DNA from: Spirochaetota bacterium
GTDB lineage: Bacteria > Spirochaetota > UBA12135 > COTS27 > JAFLEE01
DNA length: 64,000 nucleotides
Assembly: GCA_017302015.1 (NCBI GenBank)
Contig: JAFLEE010000008.1
Coordinates: forward strand, 38,782-102,781
Reading direction: 5' to 3'
Shown: positions 8,892-17,337 of the stretch, piece after piece
How positions within the stretch are numbered: position 1 is the first letter of the stretch
Layout: the number at the start of each line of letters is the position of its first letter
The notes under the pieces: generated by a model
Databases searched by the model: none
The model's input: the letters and a program-made list of their open reading frames with translations, nothing else
Told to the model about the DNA's origin: nothing
Translations under genes and position numbers: made by a program

Positions 8892-9863
8892 ATGAAGCCC
8901 TTCAAAAAGAACGCGCGGGTGGTCTTTCTTGGTGACAGCATCACCAGCCAAGAGACCTGGCATTCGGCCATCTACCAGTATTACCTCGATCATCGCGGGC
9001 AAGAGAATATCCGGATCTTCAACGCCGGAATCGCGGGCGCCACCGCCCAGGTGGCCTGGCTCTACCGCCACGAGCATCTTTACCGGTTCCAGCCGACCCA
9101 TGTGAACCTCATGTTCGGGATGAACGATATCGGCCGGGGGGACCATGGGCCCCATCCGACGCCGGAACAGATCCAACGCCAGGGGGAGAGTTTCGAGCGC
9201 CACAAGCGCTTCATGACTTTGCTCACCGAGGAGTTCCTCGCGCGGGGGATCACCGTCACCTATTGCACCCCCACCCCCTACGACGCGGCCATGGTTTGCG
9301 AAGAGGAGAAGCTTCCCGGCTGCGCCCCTGCGCTGGAACGCTGCGGGGAACTCATCCGCGAACTCTCCCGCGCCTATGGCTGCGAGTTCGTCGATTTCAA
9401 TACAGAACTCACCGCGCTCAATCGGGCGCTCCAATGCCTGGATCCGACGAAGTCGCTCATCGGGCCCGATCGGGTTCACCCGACGGCGGAAATCGGGCAC
9501 ATGGTCATGGCCCGACTCTTCTTGCGGGCCCAGGGCTTTGAAGAGGTCTCCGCGCCGACCCTCGAGACGCTCCGCTCCCCGACCGCCTTGGCGCTGCCCA
9601 TCGGCGAAGGCCTCAGGGAAAAAAATGTGCCGGACGCCGCGCTTCGACGGCTCCTCGCCATCGAGTCGATGCTCCTGCTGAAATACAAAGACGAGCCGCT
9701 GGAAAAGAAACTCGATGCCATCCGGGAATTTATCCGTGAAAAGAGCGCCGATTCCATCGACTATTTCCGCCAAGGATCGGTCTTTTACCTCGAACACAAG
9801 GCCCGACAAGAAGATTATTTCCGCGAGTCGCTGCGCTTGTCCGAGTGCCTGCACCGGCGCTGA
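8892..9863 (+). CDS. SGNH/GDSL hydrolase family protein
   Basis: 323 residues, no signal peptide. Block I is VVFLGDSITS (Ser16), the Asn block is MFGMNDIGRG, and the Asp-His block is DRVHPTAEIGH, so the catalytic set of an SGNH esterase is complete. Relatives deacetylate glycans or cleave other esters. The C-terminal ~100 residues are helical and of unknown role. The ribosome binding site is weak. The gene sits after the solute-binding protein and may act on imported, acylated oligosaccharides in the cytoplasm (inference). Confidence 0.8.
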   Translation: MKPFKKNARVVFLGDSITSQETWHSAIYQYYLDHRGQENIRIFNAGIAGATAQVAWLYRHEHLYRFQPTHVNLMFGMNDIGRGDHGPHPTPEQIQRQGESFERHKRFMTLLTEEFLARGITVTYCTPTPYDAAMVCEEEKLPGCAPALERCGELIRELSRAYGCEFVDFNTELTALNRALQCLDPTKSLIGPDRVHPTAEIGHMVMARLFLRAQGFEEVSAPTLETLRSPTALALPIGEGLREKNVPDAALRRLLAIESMLLLKYKDEPLEKKLDAIREFIREKSADSIDYFRQGSVFYLEHKARQEDYFRESLRLSECLHRR

Positions 9864-9938
9864 CGCGTTCCCCCCGAGCCGAATCGATCGCCCTGCGGTG
9901 ACGGATGCCTGGGGCGCGGGCAATGCGAACTTCTGCCC

Positions 9939-10841
9939 TCAATTCCTCGCCCGTTCCCGCTCGCGCCAGCGGCTTGGTGAGACGCCCATGACGGCCTTGA
10001 ACCGTCGGGTGAACGTGTGGACGTCGGGGAACCCCAGGGAACCGGCGACGGCTTCCACCCGGTTTGCTTCGTCGAGGAGAAGCAGCGAGGCTTTTCGGAT
10101 GAGGGCTTCGCGGCGGTAGCGGTCGGGACCCATGCCGAAGCGGGCCTTGAAGCGTTTGCGGAAGGCGTGATAACCCAAGCCGAGTTTCGCGGCGACCTCG
10201 GCGATCGGGATGCCCCGCTCGCACTCGGACAATTCCTCCACGGCGAGGCGCATGAAGGCGTCAACGGTCTGGCCTTCCGCCGATTTCCGCGGCTTCGGAG
10301 GGATGCCTGCTTTCGGGGTTGGGGGAACGCCATCTACCGCATCGGTCGCCGACCGCGCCGCTTCTGCCCGGCTCCACAATTCGCCTGCGAGCGCCAACAT
10401 GGGCGCGAGCATCAGGAAGGGGCGGTGCGCGCCCGCTTGTCGACTGAGGCGCAGAAGCGCGTCGAAGCGCCTGCGGAATAAGGCGATGTGGCCGACGCGA
10501 AGGACCGGCGTCCCGAGCAGGTCGGGGCGGATCTCGGTGAATAGGGGATAGAGGGGCGCGGGGAAGGCGAGGTACCCGCAATGGCAACCGCGCAGGTAGC
10601 GCACGTGGTGGCGTCGGCCCGGAAGACGCAGGAAAAAACAGCCGGGCTCGACGATGCGCGAATCCCCGCCCTGGGGCGCGTACTCGAGCGTTCCTCGGAA
10701 AAGAAACACCAGCGCGCATTCGGTGCTGATGAAATCCTGCTCCAGGCCGTGGTCGGGAGGTCGGGTGAATCCGCAGCGAAGCAGGCGCCTGACCCGTCCC
10801 GATCGCCGCGCCGCCCAGTGCCAATGCCGCAAGGGGATCAT
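9939..10841 (-). CDS. AraC family transcriptional regulator
   Basis: 300 residues. The N-terminal half is a sensor region with a cupin-like FLFRGTLEYAPQGG segment. The C-terminal half has the two AraC helix-turn-helix units: IPIAEVAAKLGLGYHAFRKR and AVAGSLGFPDVHTFTRRFKA, ending VMGVSPSRWR. GGAG five bases before ATG 10841 supports the start. It is divergent from the sulfatase at 10995. The 153-bp gap holds two CTCAAAAA repeats 20 bp apart, the likely site through which it controls the sulfatase and perhaps itself. Confidence 0.9.
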   Translation of the reverse strand: MIPLRHWHWAARRSGRVRRLLRCGFTRPPDHGLEQDFISTECALVFLFRGTLEYAPQGGDSRIVEPGCFFLRLPGRRHHVRYLRGCHCGYLAFPAPLYPLFTEIRPDLLGTPVLRVGHIALFRRRFDALLRLSRQAGAHRPFLMLAPMLALAGELWSRAEAARSATDAVDGVPPTPKAGIPPKPRKSAEGQTVDAFMRLAVEELSECERGIPIAEVAAKLGLGYHAFRKRFKARFGMGPDRYRREALIRKASLLLLDEANRVEAVAGSLGFPDVHTFTRRFKAVMGVSPSRWRERERARN

Positions 10842-10873
10842 GGAGGCTCCGGTCGGGAGTGTGCCCCGATATT

Positions 10874-10935
10874 CTCAAAAACGCAACCCGTGTCTCAAAA
10901 ATGACCTTACGGGAAGGACGCCGGTGGCGCATGAT
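10874..10935 (+). promoter_or_regulatory. AraC-type tandem repeats with sulfatase promoter candidate
   Basis: CTCAAAAA at 10874-10881 and 10894-10901 (20-bp period) lie just upstream of TTACGG (10907-10912), a 17-bp spacer and CATGAT (10930-10935). Both promoter hexamers are poor matches, as expected for an activator-dependent promoter. Confidence 0.5.
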
Positions 10936-10994
10936 TCATGTAGGCTTCCGTGCGCCGACGCCAGGCCCACGCGGTCGATCCGGCAGGAGTTTCC

Positions 10995-12455
10995 ATGGCC
11001 CCCAACCTCATCTTCATGCTCGTGGACGATCTCGGATGGCGCGACCTCTCATGCACCGGGAGCACCTTCTACGAGACCCCGAACATCGACCGCCTGGCCA
11101 AGGCCGGCATGCGTTTCACGCGCGCCTATGCCGCCTGCCCCGTGTGTTCCCCTTCCCGCGCGAGCATCCTCACGGGCAAATATCCCGTGCGGGTGGGCAT
11201 CACGGATTACATCAACTGGGGGCGTGACGGCTCGGATGCCCATGGGCACGCCAAGGGTTATCTGGTGGATGCCCCCTACGCCGACCACCTTCCCCTCGAG
11301 GAAGTTTCTCTGGCACGGGCCCTACAAGAGGGGGATTACCAGACCTGGCACGTGGGCAAGTGGCACCTGGGGCGCGAACCCTACCATCCCGAGCACCACG
11401 GATTCGAAACGAATATCGGCGGCTGCATGGTGGGATGCCCCATCGGGCCCGGATACTTCTCTCCCTGGGGCATCCCCGCATTGGAAGGCGTCACGGTTCC
11501 CCCGGGCACCCATCTCGACGAGTACCTCACCGGCGAGGCCTGCCGCCTCATCCGCCAGCGCGACCCGGCGCGTCCCTTCTTCCTCAATCTTTGGTTCTAC
11601 CTCGTGCACACCCCCTTGCAGGAGCGTCCGGAGCGCATCGCCAAATACGAAGCGAAACGGAAAGCGATGGGCTTGGATGGCTTAGAAGAAACGCGGGAAG
11701 GGGACTTTTTTCCCTGCGATCACAAGAAGGGCCAGCGCATCACGCGGCGCTTGGTGCAAAGCCATCCCGTCTACGCGGCGATGGTGGAAACGCTCGATGA
11801 TTGCGTGGGTCGCGTGCTCAAGACGCTCGAGGAGGAAGGCATCCTCGAGAACTCCGTGCTCGTTTTCACGTCGGACAACGGCGGCCTCGCCACGGCCGAG
11901 GGTTCGCCCACCTGCAATCTGCCGCTGGCGGAAGGCAAGGGTTGGCGGCAGGAAGGCGGGGTGCGCGAACCCCTCCTCATCTCCTGGCCGGGGCGCGTGG
12001 TCCCAGGAAGCGTGTGCGAGACTCCGATCACGAGCCCCGACTTCTATCCGACGTTCCTCGAGGCGGCGGGGCTGCCGCTGCGACCCGAACAGCACGTCGA
12101 CGGCCAATCCCTCGTGCCGCTCCTCACGCAGCAAGGAAGCCTTTCCCGCGACGCGCTCTATTGGCATTACCCGCACTACGGGAACCAGGGCGGCACGCCC
12201 GGCGCCGCGATTCTGGTGGGCCGCTATAAACTCCTCGAGCATTTCGAGGACGGGCGGGTGGAACTATTCGATCTCGAGAGCGACCCCGCCGAGAGCGTGG
12301 ACCTTTCGAAACTGGAACCGACCCTGACCGCGAAGCTCAAAGCGCGCCTGGATGCCTGGAAAAACGAGGTGGGGGCCCGGCATCCCACCGTGAACAAGGC
12401 CTTCACGCCTTGGAGCGAGGCGCACGCGCGCAAGGGATGGAAACCGTGGGTGTGA
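10995..12455 (+). CDS. Type I formylglycine-dependent sulfatase
   Basis: 486 residues from ATG 10995, which follows GGCAGGAG; longer in-frame starts lack support. NLIFMLVDDLGWRDL gives the first metal-binding acidic pair. CSPSRASILTGKYP is the sulfatase signature; Cys51 would be converted to formylglycine. VFTSDNGG supplies further metal ligands. Length and layout match the arylsulfatase A-like group used on sulfated polysaccharides. No signal peptide is visible, so the enzyme is either cytoplasmic or exported by an unrecognised route. An anaerobic or aerobic maturase must be encoded elsewhere; none is in the window. Confidence 0.9.
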   Translation: MAPNLIFMLVDDLGWRDLSCTGSTFYETPNIDRLAKAGMRFTRAYAACPVCSPSRASILTGKYPVRVGITDYINWGRDGSDAHGHAKGYLVDAPYADHLPLEEVSLARALQEGDYQTWHVGKWHLGREPYHPEHHGFETNIGGCMVGCPIGPGYFSPWGIPALEGVTVPPGTHLDEYLTGEACRLIRQRDPARPFFLNLWFYLVHTPLQERPERIAKYEAKRKAMGLDGLEETREGDFFPCDHKKGQRITRRLVQSHPVYAAMVETLDDCVGRVLKTLEEEGILENSVLVFTSDNGGLATAEGSPTCNLPLAEGKGWRQEGGVREPLLISWPGRVVPGSVCETPITSPDFYPTFLEAAGLPLRPEQHVDGQSLVPLLTQQGSLSRDALYWHYPHYGNQGGTPGAAILVGRYKLLEHFEDGRVELFDLESDPAESVDLSKLEPTLTAKLKARLDAWKNEVGARHPTVNKAFTPWSEAHARKGWKPWV

Positions 12456-12677
12456 TGCACACCCGGCGCTTGTTTCGGTAAACGCCGTCATTTCCCACAG
12501 CTGGTCGCATACCCGTGCGGCGTCCGCGAGATCGGCTTGGCCGCCGAGCCGGTCCACCGGGACTGGGCACGGGCCCCTTGAGCAGGGGATCCCGGAGTTC
12601 CACCCTCCTTCGATTCGCCGTTACCGCATATCGTCGAGGACCGATAGACGGGGTCTTCGCCCCTACGAGACCCTCAT

Positions 12678-12745
12678 GCGCAGGATATGATTGATCCCAT
12701 GCCCGCGCCGGCCTGCGGGGAAAGCCTCCCGGAGGAACCCATGGG
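12678..12745 (+). promoter_or_regulatory. Promoter-leader of the GH2-like gene
   Basis: TATGAT at 12686-12691 is a -10 candidate without a good -35. It is followed by a GC-rich leader and GGAGGAACCC ahead of ATG 12741. The same cassette is present at 1876-1943. Confidence 0.55.
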
Positions 12746-15221
12746 TTTTTTTCGTGTTCTCGCCGTGTGCCTCGCCCTGCAAGCCGCCGCCTTCGCCGAA
12801 GAGAACCTCGTGAAGAACCCGGGTTTCGAGGACCCGGCCGATCTTTCCGCCTGGAACCTGAATAATTGGGCGAAGAACGAAGTTTCGGGAGTCTTCGACG
12901 CCGAGAACCCCCGCAGGGGAAAACTCGCTTATCGGGTGACGATTAAAAAAGTATTAGGCACGCCCGAACTCCACCTGCAGCAGAAAACCGACCTCAAGCC
13001 CGGCGGCCGGGTACGCCTGCGCTTTTCCCTGCGCGGCAGCGGCAGCAAGCCTGTGAGCGTGCTCATCCGCAAGATCGGCGCCCCGTGGACGCCCTACCTG
13101 GCCCGCACGGTGAAGATCTCGAAAGAGTGGAAGGATTATTCTTTCAGCCTCATCCTCCCCGAGATCGACCCCGCGGACACCGGCCTTTTCTTCATCCTAG
13201 GCGAGGCGGCCAACCTCTGGGTGGATGAGGTCAGCCTCACCCCCCTCGCCGACGGCGATGCCTCCATGGCCGACCAGGTCAATTCCCTAGACGGTATCTG
13301 GTCGGTTAGATCGGGATCCTGGCAGCAGGAGGTCGCGGTGCCCGGCTTCCTCGAGAATTTTCCCGGAACGAAGGCGCTCCACGAGTTCACCTTTTCCCGC
13401 GCCCTCGAGATCCCCGAGCTCGGCGATGAACGGCGGCTTTTCGTCCGCTTCGATGCGGTGGGGGACGGGGCCGAGGTCTGGGTGAACGGCCAGCACGCCG
13501 GCGGCCACGTGGGGGCCGCCCTTCCATTCGAGGTGGATATCACCGGGTTCGTGGAATCGCCCTCCGTCTCCAATCGCCTCGAGGTCGTGGTGCGCGATGA
13601 TACGTATTTCAGCACCCCCCGCGAGAGCAGCGACTGGCGCAACCGCAAGCATTGGATCCCGCGGGGCATGGGCACCGGCAACCGGAAGGGGATCCTTCAG
13701 GGCGTTTCCCTGGTGGCGAGGCCGCTCGTGCACGTCTCCGACGCCTTCATCCGCACCTCGGTCCGCGAGAAGACCCTCCGTGTGGCGTTCGAGCTCGTCA
13801 ACGGCAAGAAGGAGGCCCAGAGCGCCCGCCTGGAATGCACGGTATTGTCGGAGAAGGGCGAGACGGTCATGGCGCTCCCCGCGACTGCCGTCGAGCTCCC
13901 GGGCTATGTCATGACGCCCGTCTCGGTGTCGGCCGCGTTTTCCGGGGTGACGCTCTGGCAGCCCGATCACCCGGCGCTCTATACCCTGCGCACGCGCCTC
14001 TTCGGCAAATCGGGGGTGCTCCTCCATGAGGCCAGCACCCGCTTCGGTTTCCGCGAGGCCTGGTTCGACGGGATCCATTTCATGCTCAACGGCGTCCGCT
14101 GCAACCTGCGGGGCGAAAGCCCCTCCTACGGCGAGAAGCGCGAGATGTTCTTCACCCGGGAAAGCGCCTCGGCCATGCTGAAGAAGTACCAGGCGGTCCA
14201 CTTCAATACGCTCCGCTTCCATTCGATGCCCGCGCCGCCCCACGTGCTCGACCTTTGCGACGAGCTGGGCATGCTCGTCATCGACGAGAGCGCCATCTAC
14301 GCCAGCTGGGGCATGCTCGATCCCGCCCACCCGAAGTTCATGGAATCTTGCCGGGAGCACTTGTCGCGTTGGGTGCGCCGAGACCGCAACCATCCCTCCG
14401 TCATCCTCTATTCGGCGGACAACGAGGGGCTCAATGTGAATCTCCTCTCCCCCGGCCAACTCGCCGAGTTCAAGAAGGTGATCGACGCCCACGACGGTAG
14501 CCGCGGCGTCATTTTTGACGGCGATGGCACGGCCTTCGGCGCCACCGTGGCCAGCGTGAAGCATTATTGCCGGACCGTGGACGATCTGGCCGAGGCCGGC
14601 GGCAAGGCGTCCGGATACGCCCGCGACCTGCGTAGCGATATCTATTGGGCCACGAATTTCCGCCAGAAATTCCCCCTCGGCATGGGCGAGTTCCTATTCC
14701 CCTATGAGCCCAACCTGAAGGCCAAGGAACGCGAGGCCATCTACATGATGGGGCTGCAAACCCGCGGCTACCGCTTCGCCGATTGGTTCGATATCCGCCC
14801 CTATAACCCCAGTTACGACGGCTTCCTCAAACCCGAAGGCGTGCGGCCGGGCTACGAGGAGGGCCACGAGATCCTCGTGAAGTCCTTCGCGCCGGTGGCG
14901 GTCTTCGATATGGCCTACGACGAACTCGGCCCCTTCCCCAAGCCCCCCGCGCTCAAGATCGGGAAAGAGGCCGTGCGCCTCCTCGTCGTCTATAACGACG
15001 CGTTCTCCGGGACGTCCGTCGACCTCTCATGGAAAGCGGAGTCGGGCGGGAAGAAGCTCGCCGGGGAACAGAAGGCCCTCACGATCGGCCTCGGGGAACA
15101 TACGATTTACCGTATCGCGTTCACCCCGAAAGTCGCGGGCGAAGTTTCCCTGGAACTCGCCGCGGCGAAGGCCGGGAAGGAATGTTTCCGAGACAGCCGG
15201 AAATTCGTGGCCGAGCCGTAG
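12741..15221 (+). CDS. Secreted GH2-like glycoside hydrolase with N-terminal CBM
   Basis: 826 residues from ATG 12741 with GGAGGAACCC before it. A signal peptide (FFRVLAVCLALQAAAFAE) leads into ENLVKNPGFEDP, a CBM4/9-type opening (to about 175). A GH2 sugar-binding jelly roll follows (FVRFDAVGDGAEVWVNGQHAGGH), then an immunoglobulin-like domain and a TIM barrel. The segment SVILYSADNEG places the general acid/base at Glu562; GMGEFLFPYEP offers Glu650 as nucleophile. The usual WSLGNE motif is altered to YSADNE, so it is a divergent GH2 member. Beta-galactosidase or beta-glucuronidase activity is possible but not provable here. It follows the sulfatase in the same direction with its own promoter. 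Confidence 0.78.
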   Translation: MGFFRVLAVCLALQAAAFAEENLVKNPGFEDPADLSAWNLNNWAKNEVSGVFDAENPRRGKLAYRVTIKKVLGTPELHLQQKTDLKPGGRVRLRFSLRGSGSKPVSVLIRKIGAPWTPYLARTVKISKEWKDYSFSLILPEIDPADTGLFFILGEAANLWVDEVSLTPLADGDASMADQVNSLDGIWSVRSGSWQQEVAVPGFLENFPGTKALHEFTFSRALEIPELGDERRLFVRFDAVGDGAEVWVNGQHAGGHVGAALPFEVDITGFVESPSVSNRLEVVVRDDTYFSTPRESSDWRNRKHWIPRGMGTGNRKGILQGVSLVARPLVHVSDAFIRTSVREKTLRVAFELVNGKKEAQSARLECTVLSEKGETVMALPATAVELPGYVMTPVSVSAAFSGVTLWQPDHPALYTLRTRLFGKSGVLLHEASTRFGFREAWFDGIHFMLNGVRCNLRGESPSYGEKREMFFTRESASAMLKKYQAVHFNTLRFHSMPAPPHVLDLCDELGMLVIDESAIYASWGMLDPAHPKFMESCREHLSRWVRRDRNHPSVILYSADNEGLNVNLLSPGQLAEFKKVIDAHDGSRGVIFDGDGTAFGATVASVKHYCRTVDDLAEAGGKASGYARDLRSDIYWATNFRQKFPLGMGEFLFPYEPNLKAKEREAIYMMGLQTRGYRFADWFDIRPYNPSYDGFLKPEGVRPGYEEGHEILVKSFAPVAVFDMAYDELGPFPKPPALKIGKEAVRLLVVYNDAFSGTSVDLSWKAESGGKKLAGEQKALTIGLGEHTIYRIAFTPKVAGEVSLELAAAKAGKECFRDSRKFVAEP

Positions 15222-15284
15222 GGTTTTTCGGCGGGGAGCGCGCCTAATGGGTTCGGCCACGGCGTCGGGGCGATGCCCGGATCC

Positions 15285-17012
15285 CTAATGCTTCTTCACC
15301 TCGAATCGGCACGGCACCTCGCAGTGGATCTCGAACTTGTCCGCGTCTCGATCGTAGTCGAGGGTCGCGACCTTGTCGATGGAATCGAGGAAGACCGAGA
15401 AGGGCTTCGTGACGAGGTAGCCGCCGACGATCATGCGGCCCTTGCGCGGGATCGTCACGGGCACGGCGTGCTTCTGGCGGTTCTCCTCGCTCATTCTCCC
15501 GATGCTCTCGCGCTGCTCCTTGGTGGCCTTGCCGAAATGGTCGGCGTCACCGACCCCCGGGAGTTCGAGGTAGGTGATCAGGGATTCCTTCCCCAATTCC
15601 TTGGCCCGGGCCACATAGCGGCGGGCCTGCTCCACACCGACGCGTGGGTCGGTGTCGCCATGGGCCGTGAAGAGGGGCGTGCGCAGGTTCTCCACCAGGG
15701 CCAGGCCGCTGCGCGAGCGGTAGGCCATGGCGTGGGTGTCGGGGGATCCCCCGATCCAGACGTCCAACTCGTCGCGGAACTCGCCCTTCTGGTCGTTGCG
15801 GTACCACAAGGCGTAATCGGAGATGCCGCAGAGGGCCGTGCAGGCGGCGAAGAGGTCGGGGAATTTCCCCACCAGCGCGTAGCCGTTGCCCCCGCCCCCG
15901 CTGCCCGCGTCGAAATAGATGACCTCGGGGTCGAGGATGAGTTCGCGGTAGAAGACCTTGGCGTACTGGATGGCGTCGTAGACGTCGAAGAGTTCGAGGC
16001 CGTTGCAATCGGCCTTGCCCTGGGAGTACTTGCGGCCCCGCATGTCCACCGCCACGAGGAGGTGCGAGCCGGTGGGCTTGGGGAGGTAGGAGAAGCCGCC
16101 GATATCCATGTGCCACCCGTGGGTCGTCGCCCGAAGGGGCGACGGTTTCTCGGGCTTGGTCACGAGCATGGCGAGTTTAAGCCCCGGCGTGCGGCTCGAT
16201 TCGTAGTACACGAGGTCGCGCCCCGGCGAATAGAGGTTCCGTTCGCTCACCGCCAGGTTCTTCCCCGCCAGGGGCGGCATGAAACGCTTGTCCCCCGTTT
16301 TGCCCAGGTCGGCGGCGGGGCCCGCCTCGAGTTGGTAATTATTGTCGTCGGTCGCCTTGCCCCCTCCCGTCGCCGCGGCGGGCGCGACGGCGAGGGAAAG
16401 CCGCGCGCGGTCGCCCTCCCGGGCGAACTTGATGCGCGCCTCGAAATAATTCCCGTTCATGACGCGGCGATCGTGCATGAAGGCGGTGAAGGCCCCCGTC
16501 GCCTTCACGGCGTTCGACTTCCCAGGCACCACGAGTTCCGTGAGGACGGTATCGGGCATCAATTGGAAGGCGTTGGAGACGAGGGGGATGGCCACCGGTT
16601 TCCCGTCGGCCAGGACCCGCGATCCGGCCGCCGAAGCGGGAAAGCGCAGGGCCAGGCGAACATCGACCACCTCGGGGGGGATCTCTTCAATTAAATAATC
16701 GAGGGCGAGGCCCGACCCTTGGCGCGTGGCCGTCTGCCGGAATCGGACGGATTTCTTCGACCGCTCCACCGTGAAGCGACCCTTGAGTTCAAAGGCCCCG
16801 TCTTTCGCCACGGGAAAGCCCGCCTCGGGCGCCACGCTGCGCGCGCTTTGCATCGTGGGTACATTGCCCGTTTCGCTCACCACGACGAAAAGGCTCACGC
16901 CGTCGAGGGTGATGCCGCCATCCGCCCCGATGGTGAGGCCCGGGGCGAAGTCCATGGCTAGGCCCGTAACGGAAAAGAGGAGGATGGGAATCGGCGCGTA
17001 AAATAATTTCAT
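15285..17012 (-). CDS. Secreted prolyl-oligopeptidase-like alpha/beta hydrolase
   Basis: 575 residues from ATG 17012, the start of a clear signal peptide (KLFYAPIPILLFSVTGLA); in-frame sequence upstream runs antisense through the chemoreceptor gene and is not coding. The N-terminal half is a beta-rich domain. The catalytic half has the S9 layout: a nucleophile elbow AGSGGGG (Ser371, where S9 peptidases have GGSNGG), FPDLFAACTALCGISDY, the Asp in HGDTDPRV and the His in GDADHFGK. Relatives are peptidases or glycan esterases. It is convergent with the GH2-like gene; the 63-bp gap shows no obvious terminator. Confidence 0.72.
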   Translation of the reverse strand: MKLFYAPIPILLFSVTGLAMDFAPGLTIGADGGITLDGVSLFVVVSETGNVPTMQSARSVAPEAGFPVAKDGAFELKGRFTVERSKKSVRFRQTATRQGSGLALDYLIEEIPPEVVDVRLALRFPASAAGSRVLADGKPVAIPLVSNAFQLMPDTVLTELVVPGKSNAVKATGAFTAFMHDRRVMNGNYFEARIKFAREGDRARLSLAVAPAAATGGGKATDDNNYQLEAGPAADLGKTGDKRFMPPLAGKNLAVSERNLYSPGRDLVYYESSRTPGLKLAMLVTKPEKPSPLRATTHGWHMDIGGFSYLPKPTGSHLLVAVDMRGRKYSQGKADCNGLELFDVYDAIQYAKVFYRELILDPEVIYFDAGSGGGGNGYALVGKFPDLFAACTALCGISDYALWYRNDQKGEFRDELDVWIGGSPDTHAMAYRSRSGLALVENLRTPLFTAHGDTDPRVGVEQARRYVARAKELGKESLITYLELPGVGDADHFGKATKEQRESIGRMSEENRQKHAVPVTIPRKGRMIVGGYLVTKPFSVFLDSIDKVATLDYDRDADKFEIHCEVPCRFEVKKH

Positions 17013-17160
17013 GGGAAACCCCCGCTTGATGGATGAGTATACAAACGGGCGGCCCGCGCGTCCACGATTTCCCCTTCCTGCCCCGCCGCCCCTATCCGGC
17101 TTCGGGCAAGTTTGACCCGATTCGTGCAAGCCCCAGGGCGTTCGGCGGACGAATGATCCT

Positions 17161-17322
17161 TTGTCACTGTCGGGCTTCGATGCCGAGTACGGCATCTCGG
17201 GGGTCGTTTTCGAGGCGCTTCGCCTCAACGGAAAAACCATCAGCGACGCGACGGGTGCCAATCTCGTGGTTAAAAAATACGTGGGAGAAGTCCAAATCAA
17301 GGAGGAAGCGGGAAAGGACTGA
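17161..17322 (+). pseudogene. C-terminal remnant of a secreted beta-helix or glycosidase-type protein
   Basis: In the gap between two minus-strand genes, the plus strand encodes 53 codons ending at TGA 17320-17322, with GVVFEALRLNGKTISD and a GANLVVKKYVGEV end. This pattern (F..LR.NGK.I..A..AN......V..V) is what I would expect at the very C-terminus of secreted glycan-acting proteins. There is no ATG or ribosome binding site, and the frame is closed by a stop at 17113. It is therefore read as the surviving tail of a deleted gene. Confidence 0.5.
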
Positions 17323-17337
17323 GGCCCCGAAAACCCC

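Noticed and set aside
12456-12740. Possible gene fragments between the sulfatase and the GH2-like gene
   Set aside because: Short protein-like stretches appear on both strands but neither has a start or recognisable family; I could not choose between them.
15273-16694. Long plus-strand open frame opposite the S9-like hydrolase
   Set aside because: It is the antisense shadow of a gene with clear catalytic motifs; its own sequence is rich in Asp, Glu, Gly and Val runs and has no domain.
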